DNA from: Novosphingobium sp. 9
GTDB taxonomy: Bacteria > Pseudomonadota > Alphaproteobacteria > Sphingomonadales > Sphingomonadaceae
DNA: 64,000 nucleotides
Direction of reading: 5' to 3'
Assembly: GCF_025340265.1 (NCBI RefSeq)
Contig: NZ_CP022707.1
Coordinates: 1,178,501 to 1,242,500 of the forward strand
The position numbers and the translations under genes were made by a program. Positions 58,886 through 64,000 of the stretch are shown one piece after another (position 1 is the first letter of the stretch; each line of letters opens with the position of its first letter). The notes below the pieces were generated by a model. It worked only from the letters and a program-made list of their open reading frames with translations. It made no database searches and had not been told where the DNA came from.

Positions 58886-60139
58886 TCAGTTCGACGCGAG
58901 CAGCGCCGCTTCCGCCTCGGCCATGTAGCCACGGGTCAGCGGCAGGGTACGGCGGTTGCGGGAATACTGGATCTGATAGTTGCACATGCCGCCGCTCTCG
59001 AATGCAGCGGTCGCCCCGGCGAGATAGAAGGTCCACATGCGGTAGAACCGCTCGTCATACAGCGCGACGATGGCGGCCTTGTTGTCCTGACAGCGCTTGT
59101 ACCATTCGCGCAGGGTGAAGGCGTAGTGCAGGCGCAGGTTCTCCACGTCGGTGGCGATCAGGCGGCTGCGCTCGCTGGCGGCCAGCGTCTCGCTGAGCGC
59201 GGGGATGTAGCCGCCGGGGAAGATGTACTTGCGGGTGAAGGCATCGGTCGAGCCGGGGCCGCCGAAGCGCCCGATAGTGTGGATCAGCGCGACGCCTTCG
59301 GGCGTCAGCAGCTTGGCGACTTCGCGGAAGTACGTGTCGAACTGGGCCTGCCCGACGTGCTCGAACATGCCGACCGAAACGATGCGGTCATAGATCTCGC
59401 CGCGACCCGAAAGCGCGCGGTAGTCGACCAGTTCGAAGGTGATGCGGTCGGCGACACCAGCTTCCTGCGCCCGGACGCGGGCCAGCGCGAGTTGTTCTTC
59501 GGAGAGGGTGATGCCGTGGACGCGCACGTCGGCGTGCTTGGCCAGATAGATCGCCATGCCGCCCCAGCCGCAGCCGATGTCGAGAATGCGCTGGCCGGGT
59601 GCAAGGTCGAGCTTGGCGGCGATATGCGCGAGCTTGGCTTCCTGCGCCTGCTCCAGCGTGATGTCGAGGCTGGGCCAGTAGGCGCAGCTGTACTGCATGT
59701 GGTCCTTGTCGAGGAACAGCTGATAGAGCGCGTTGCCGATGTCGTAGTGGTGCGCGATGTTCTTCTTGGCGCGGGTGGCGCGGTTGATGCCGTCGATCGC
59801 AGTGACAAGCTTTTCGCCGACTTTCTTGAGCGCGGTGCCGTCATCGGGTTCGCGGCCATGGTCCCACGGACCATTGGCGCGGAACAGCTCGGCGAGGCCC
59901 ATCACGTCCTCGTTGGCGATGATGAGCTGGCCGTCCATGAAGGTTTCGGCGGCGCCCAGCGAGGGGTTGCGCAGGATGCGTCGTTCGGCGGCATCGCTGG
60001 TGAAGCGGATGAAGACGTTGGGGAAACCTTCGGTCTCCGTCCCGTGGCGCACGACGGTTCCGTCCGAGTGGGTCACTTCGAGAACGCCCTTGCGGACGAC
60101 GCGGGAAAGAAGACGGTCGAGAAGTCTGATCTTGGGCAT
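58886..60139 (-). CDS. cfa: Cyclopropane-fatty-acyl-phospholipid synthase
   Basis: Methylates membrane lipid double bonds with SAM. The 417-residue product (ATG 60139) has an N-terminal lipid-binding part and the SAM domain with ILDIGCGWGGMAIYLA, plus the bicarbonate/active-site motif EHVGQ and the IFPGGYIP segment. KNIAHHYDIGNALYQLFLD and MQYSCAYW are typical. Length is close to E. coli Cfa (382). Confidence 0.95.
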   Translation of the reverse strand: MPKIRLLDRLLSRVVRKGVLEVTHSDGTVVRHGTETEGFPNVFIRFTSDAAERRILRNPSLGAAETFMDGQLIIANEDVMGLAELFRANGPWDHGREPDDGTALKKVGEKLVTAIDGINRATRAKKNIAHHYDIGNALYQLFLDKDHMQYSCAYWPSLDITLEQAQEAKLAHIAAKLDLAPGQRILDIGCGWGGMAIYLAKHADVRVHGITLSEEQLALARVRAQEAGVADRITFELVDYRALSGRGEIYDRIVSVGMFEHVGQAQFDTYFREVAKLLTPEGVALIHTIGRFGGPGSTDAFTRKYIFPGGYIPALSETLAASERSRLIATDVENLRLHYAFTLREWYKRCQDNKAAIVALYDERFYRMWTFYLAGATAAFESGGMCNYQIQYSRNRRTLPLTRGYMAEAEAALLASN

Positions 60140-60199
60140 GGGGATGGTGCAGCTCGTTTGGCGTGTCAGCGAGGGGAATGGGCGCGGATATACTGCGCG

Positions 60200-61006
60200 T
60201 CAGGGTGGTGTATGCGGGGTAGGCGATGGTGCCCTCGATTGCTCGCGGGCAAGGAACAGGACGTCGCGTGGCTGACGAAGCAGGTGCTGGCCGGAATCGA
60301 CGAAGACGGTCTGGCCGCCGGACAGGCAGCCGGTCGCCAGGAAGGCGACAGTGCGGGCGATCTCCTGCGCATCGGTGCGCCGTTTCAGCAGGTTCAGCCG
60401 ATGCGATTGCTCGGCCTCGGCCTCGCTCTGGTCATGGCTGGCGAGAATCGCGCCGGGCGCCAGCGCATAGACACGATCTTCGGCATGAGGGCGCATCATG
60501 TCGAGCATGGGCACGCTGCCGGACAAGGCATGCTTGCTGAGGGTGTAGGAGAAGAAATCAGGATTGGGGTTGGCGGTTTTCTGGTCGGTGATCTGTACCA
60601 GAACGCGGCCTTGGGACTTGTTCGTGCTGGCCGTTCTGGCGTGTGCGAGGAATGTCTGGCCGAGCAAGACGGGGGCCTCGGCATTGACGCGCATGGCTCG
60701 ATCGAAAATGTCCGTGTTCAGGGCGTTGGCATCGTCGAGTTCGAACACGCCGGCGCAGTTCACCAGCACGCGCCAGTCATCCAGCCGGTCGGCGAGCGTA
60801 TCCATCGCTTGGTGAGAGGCTATCTGATCGGCAAGATCGAACTGAACGACTTCGGCGCTCTCCAGCTCTGCGGCGAGGGCGTCTGCTTCATCGCGCGAAT
60901 AGCCGCAGTGGATGACGATATGCCAGCCGTTGGCTCCGAAATGGCGGCAGATCGCAGCACCGATCCTGCGGGCACCACCCGTGACCATAATGGCAGGTCT
61001 TGTCAT
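60200..61006 (-). CDS. SDR-family oxidoreductase, pteridine-reductase-like
   Basis: A 268-residue short-chain dehydrogenase. It starts MTRPAIMVTGGARRIGAAICRHFGANGWHIVIH with the TGGxRRIG NADPH motif that marks the pteridine reductase/FolM-like group. Active-site Tyr and Lys are in YTLSKHAL. The frame is open to 61198 but without support. Pteridine activity is inferred from the motif only. Confidence 0.85.
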   Translation of the reverse strand: MTRPAIMVTGGARRIGAAICRHFGANGWHIVIHCGYSRDEADALAAELESAEVVQFDLADQIASHQAMDTLADRLDDWRVLVNCAGVFELDDANALNTDIFDRAMRVNAEAPVLLGQTFLAHARTASTNKSQGRVLVQITDQKTANPNPDFFSYTLSKHALSGSVPMLDMMRPHAEDRVYALAPGAILASHDQSEAEAEQSHRLNLLKRRTDAQEIARTVAFLATGCLSGGQTVFVDSGQHLLRQPRDVLFLAREQSRAPSPTPHTPP

Positions 61007-61259
61007 CAAGCGCGTCCGGGCGAGGTCTTGGTGGCGGCAGAGGCCCTGATGGCAGGCGCGTTCAGACACGCAAGAGAAAGGGCAGGCTGCGACATCGCGA
61101 GCATAGGAGCACACAAGAGCGTCGCTGGGAAGTCGCAAGCATGGCCCCGGCTCCCATTTTTCCGCCGTTGTGCGACGTTGCACACGCAATTTATGCAAGG
61201 CGGTCGCCGAACCTTGCGCCGATCGGCGTGCTCGATCCGCAAACGGCTGATGCCCCTAT

Positions 61260-61289
61260 GAAAAAGGCGCCCCCCGAAGGAGGCGCCTT
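61260..61289 (-). terminator. Terminator after the glycine-zipper gene
   Basis: On the minus strand AAGGCGCC (plus 61282-61289) and GGCGCCTT (plus 61264-61271) form an 8-bp stem followed by TTTTTC. Strong intrinsic terminator. The bases between 61007 and 61259 hold no supported gene. Confidence 0.85.
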
Positions 61290-61315
61290 GCGCAGAGATA
61301 TATATCGTTATCGGA

Positions 61316-61672
61316 TCAGCGGCACTTGAGATCGCCGCGATCGACCGAGCGGCCGAGCAGACCACCGGCGACACCGCCGATCACAGTGCCGAGCGTCTTG
61401 TCGCCGCGACCGGCCACAGCGTTACCGGCAAGGGCGCCGACGCCTGCACCGATCAGCAGGCCCGTGGTGCCGTTATCGCGGCGGCAGTAGTAACGACCGT
61501 CACGTCCACGCCAGGCGTGATCGTTGCGGCCCATGCGGTGCGGCGTGCGATAGCGGCCGTGCGAATCGTATTCGTTGCGACCGTGATAATGATCGCGAGC
61601 CATCGCCGGAGCGGCCGGCAGGATGGGCATTGCCATCGCGGCCATCGTCAGAGCGAGAAGTGTCTTCTTCAT
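61316..61672 (-). CDS. Glycine-zipper outer-surface or periplasmic protein
   Basis: A 118-residue protein. ATG 61672 has AGGAAGGA upstream and starts a signal peptide (MKKTLLALTMAAMAMPILPAAPAMA). A His/Arg/Tyr-rich segment follows (DHYHGRNEYDSHGRYRTPHRMGRND), then a glycine zipper (GLLIGAGVGALAGNAVAGRGDKTLGTVIGGVAGGLLGRSVDRG, about residues 70-112). Glycine-zipper 2TM proteins associate with the membrane. A terminal Cys is present in the DLKCR end. Confidence 0.8.
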   Translation of the reverse strand: MKKTLLALTMAAMAMPILPAAPAMARDHYHGRNEYDSHGRYRTPHRMGRNDHAWRGRDGRYYCRRDNGTTGLLIGAGVGALAGNAVAGRGDKTLGTVIGGVAGGLLGRSVDRGDLKCR

Positions 61673-61850
61673 GGTTGGTCCTTCCTGGTTATCTTTGTAT
61701 CCGTGGCGGAGATAATGCTCTTCCTCGGGTTCGGCTCCACAACCTGCAATGAACCGGGCATTCAGAGTGAAAAACCGGCGACGAACGGTCTTGTGCTTGC
61801 GTTGGGCTGTTAAAAAGTGGACACAATCCAGCAATTTTGAGGTTATGCGG

Positions 61851-62711
61851 ATGAAAATCGACCTGATCGACGTGTTTCCGGGACGTTCTCTTGGCGGCAA
61901 TCCACTGGCGGTCGTGCATGGTGCAGAGGGGCTGGATGAGGCCGCCATGTTGCGCCTGACGCGGTGGCTCGGCTTTTCGGAAACGACCTTCCTGTTGCCG
62001 CCAACCGATCCGCAGGCCGATTATCGGGTGCAGATATTCTTCCCCGCCGGTGAACTGCCATTTGCGGGTCATCCTACCCTGGGCAGCGCCTATGCATGGC
62101 TTGCAGCGGGTGGCGTGCCGAAATCGGCGGGAACCGTGGTGCAGGAATGCGGAATCGGGCTGGTCGATGTTCAGACCGAGGGAGCCACTGCCCCAGCACG
62201 GCGGCTGGCTTTCGCGGCGCCCGCACTGACACGGTCCGGACCGCTCGATGAAGCCGAGCGTGCCGAGGCGATCCGTCTGGCCGGGGTGGCACCGGAAGCG
62301 GTGGTGGAAGCGGTTCACGTCGCCAATGGCCCGAAGTGGCAGCTGTTGCGCTTGCGGAGTGCTGCCGATGTGCTGGCGGCCCGACCAGCGCCGGAAGCGC
62401 CGCTCGGCACCGACATCGGTCTCGCGGCGCCGGGCGAGGCCGGGTCAGGTATCGACTGGGAACTGCGCGCTTTCTTTGCCAACCAGCATGGCAGCCTGAC
62501 GGAAGATCCGGTGACCGGATCGTTCAACGCCGGTGTCGCGGTGCATCTGTTCGGAACCGGACTGGTGGATGGTTCCTACACTGCCGCACAAGGCCGCATG
62601 GTGGGCGCGGAGGGACGGATATTCGTCTCGCGCGACGAAAGCGGGGTGATCTGGATCGGTGGCGACTGTGCGATGATCTCGCAGGGCGGCGCGCTGACGG
62701 CCTTCGCCTGA
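61851..62711 (+). CDS. PhzF-family isomerase/epimerase-like protein
   Basis: A 286-residue protein of the diaminopimelate-epimerase fold. It starts MKIDLIDVFPGRSLGGNPLAVVHGAEGLDE and has catalytic-type Glu44 (GFSETTFLLP), the GELPFAGHPTLGSA motif and DPVTGSFNAGVAVHLF. Start ATG 61851 has GAGG 8 bases upstream; ATG 61845 is too close. Most PhzF proteins outside phenazine clusters have unknown substrates; no phenazine genes are here. Confidence 0.9.
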   Translation: MKIDLIDVFPGRSLGGNPLAVVHGAEGLDEAAMLRLTRWLGFSETTFLLPPTDPQADYRVQIFFPAGELPFAGHPTLGSAYAWLAAGGVPKSAGTVVQECGIGLVDVQTEGATAPARRLAFAAPALTRSGPLDEAERAEAIRLAGVAPEAVVEAVHVANGPKWQLLRLRSAADVLAARPAPEAPLGTDIGLAAPGEAGSGIDWELRAFFANQHGSLTEDPVTGSFNAGVAVHLFGTGLVDGSYTAAQGRMVGAEGRIFVSRDESGVIWIGGDCAMISQGGALTAFA

Positions 62712-62729
62712 CCCTTTTTGCAAGGTAGC

Positions 62730-64000
62730 TCAGGCGCTGCGCAAGTGTGCCGCCCTGGCCCGCTCCGCGACCCATGGGAGGACATGTTCGAAGGCCATCG
62801 GCCGGGCAATGCCATAGCCTTGGGCGCAGTGACAGCCGAACGCGGCCAGCATGAGTTCGGCCTCGGCGGTTTCCACGCCTTCTGCAACGAGGGGGATGCC
62901 CATGCTGTCACACAGCACCACCAGCGACTTGACCAGCGACTGGTCGAAGCGGCTATGGGTGCATGAGGTGATGAACGAGCGGTCGATCTTGATCTCGCTC
63001 ACGGTGAAATCGCCGAGATAGCGGAACGAGGTGAAGCCGGCGCCGAAATCGTCGATGGAAAGGTGGATGTCGTGCTCGCGCAGTTCCTCCACCACACGCC
63101 GGGTTTGCGCCGGGTTAGAAATCAGCGCGGTCTCGGTCAGTTCCACCGTCAGGCGCGAGGGGAGACCTTGTGACGGCGTACCGCGTCTAGCACCTCCTCG
63201 ACGAAGTGGGGCCGTTCGAACATCCGCGCCGAGACATTGATGGATATCCCCGCGCCGCCGATCTGGTCCTGCACCGAAGCGAACTGGCCAAGCACCTTGT
63301 CGAGGCAGCGCAAGGTGAAGACTTCCAGCAACGGGGAGTGTTCGATGGCCTCGATCAGGCGATCGGCGGGAACGTCGCCGTGGCTGGGGTGAGACCAGCG
63401 GACGAGCGCTTCGAAGCCGCGAATCTCACCGCTGCGCAGATCGACCTGCGGTTGCCAGTGCCAGTTGATTTCATCGCCGGTCAGCGCGCCTTCGAGGTCT
63501 TCCAGCAGCCTGTGCGGCTCGGGCGCGGCGGGGCGCGGTATGGCGCCGACCTTTGCGAGGATGACCTTGTCGGCCCCGCGCTTGGCTTCGTACATCGCTG
63601 CATCCGCTCCGGCGAGGAGGGCTGCGGCATCGACTGCGATTTCCGGACACATGGCGATGCCCATCGAGGCGCCGACGTGCAACACGCGAGTGCCGTGAAC
63701 GATGGGCTGCTCGATCAGGCCAATCAGTTTCTCGCCCAGCATCATCGCGCTCTCGGGTGAGGCGAGGTCTTGCAGAAGTAGCGCGAATTCATCACCGCCG
63801 AGGCGGGCAACGGTATCGATCTCTCGCAAGTGCGCACGCAGGCGCCGGGCGATGGTGATCAGCACGAAGTCGCCTGCGGCATGGCCGAGGCTGTCGTTGA
63901 TTTCCTTGAAGCGATCGAGGTCGATCATCACGACCGCGAAGGGCTCGCCATTGCGCCGGGTTCGCACGCAGTCCTGATCCAGCCGGTCGAAGAACAGGGT
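62730..64000 (-). CDS. GGDEF-EAL cyclic-di-GMP protein, 5' end outside window, frame broken
   Basis: Cyclic-di-GMP synthesis/degradation protein. Sequence enters from the right edge with the diguanylate-cyclase domain (FKEINDSLGHAAGDFVLITIARRLR, ARLGGDEFALLLQ), then the EAL domain (GFEALVRWSHPSHGDVPADRLIEAIE, ISINVSARMFERPHFVEEVLDAVRRHKVSP). It leaves frame at GGGG 63159-63162; one extra G restores ...HKVSPSRLTVELTETALISNPAQTRRVVEELREHDIHLSIDDFGAGF and the end. Both the GGDEF and EAL signatures are present in the joined frame, so enzyme activity is possible. The stop at 62730 is 18 bases from the convergent PhzF stop. Confidence 0.85.

Overview
The window reads as the chromosome of a GC-rich alphaproteobacterium, most likely a member of the Sphingomonadales (Novosphingobium or a close relative). 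The evidence is an alphaproteobacterial S10-spc-alpha ribosomal cluster, a TCA cluster in the order mdh-sucD-sucA-sucB-lpd, outer-membrane TonB receptors typical of sphingomonads, an alphaproteobacterial LexA box (GAAC-N7-GAAC) and several sphingomonad-style interspersed palindromes. The genus is inferred from protein style, not from a search.

Layout. 1-14100: end of the S10 operon, the spc operon, secY-adk and the alpha operon (rpsM-rpsK-rpoA ... rplQ). Two non-ribosomal genes sit inside this block: an ankyrin lipoprotein between rpmD and rplO, and a DgkA-like fusion between rpoA and rplQ. 14200-18500: prolyl oligopeptidase, a secreted His/Pro-rich protein, a VOC-fold protein and a CPBP-type membrane protease. 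18800-26550 (minus): 2-oxoglutarate dehydrogenase E1/E2/E3, succinyl-CoA ligase alpha and malate dehydrogenase. 26900-28750 (minus): a small unknown protein and a SleB-type cell-wall hydrolase. 28940-33800: a cobalamin riboswitch controlling btuB-btuF-btuC-btuD. 33890-35860: a divergent SBF-type transporter / LysR pair. 36200-41900: an orphan TonB receptor behind a TetR-type palindrome, then the pyrimidine-degradation operon rutB-rutC-rutD-rutA (minus). 42060-47200: RlpA, UbiB, a 52-aa ORF and an M3 peptidase. 47450-50330: an IS91-type element carrying a tyrosine recombinase, followed by a low-GC small gene. 50500-54400: repeats, a secreted protein and a LexA-box-controlled uvrA that is interrupted by a palindromic repeat. 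54590-64000: unknown secreted and HTH proteins, argG, cfa, an SDR, a glycine-zipper protein, a PhzF-fold protein and a GGDEF-EAL protein that runs off the window.

Functional links. The btu genes form one B12-repressible uptake system (receptor, periplasmic binder, permease, ATPase; three of the four are joined by start/stop overlaps). The TCA genes form one or two transcription units with internal stem-loops. RutABCD together degrade pyrimidines; the neighbouring TonB receptor could feed them, but that is only inference.

Data quality. Five genes (sucA, ubiB, a small secreted protein, uvrA, GGDEF-EAL) contain reading-frame breaks, and nearly all lie at short G or C runs. Four are repaired by adding one G or C. 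This pattern suggests base-calling errors in homopolymers; the uvrA case also has a genuine repeat insertion. I saw no rRNA, tRNA or CRISPR array. No wholly new system is obvious. The strongest unusual signals are the repeat inside uvrA, the chimeric DgkA gene in the alpha operon, the ankyrin lipoprotein in the spc operon, and the TetR-type operator with a TonB receptor beside rut.
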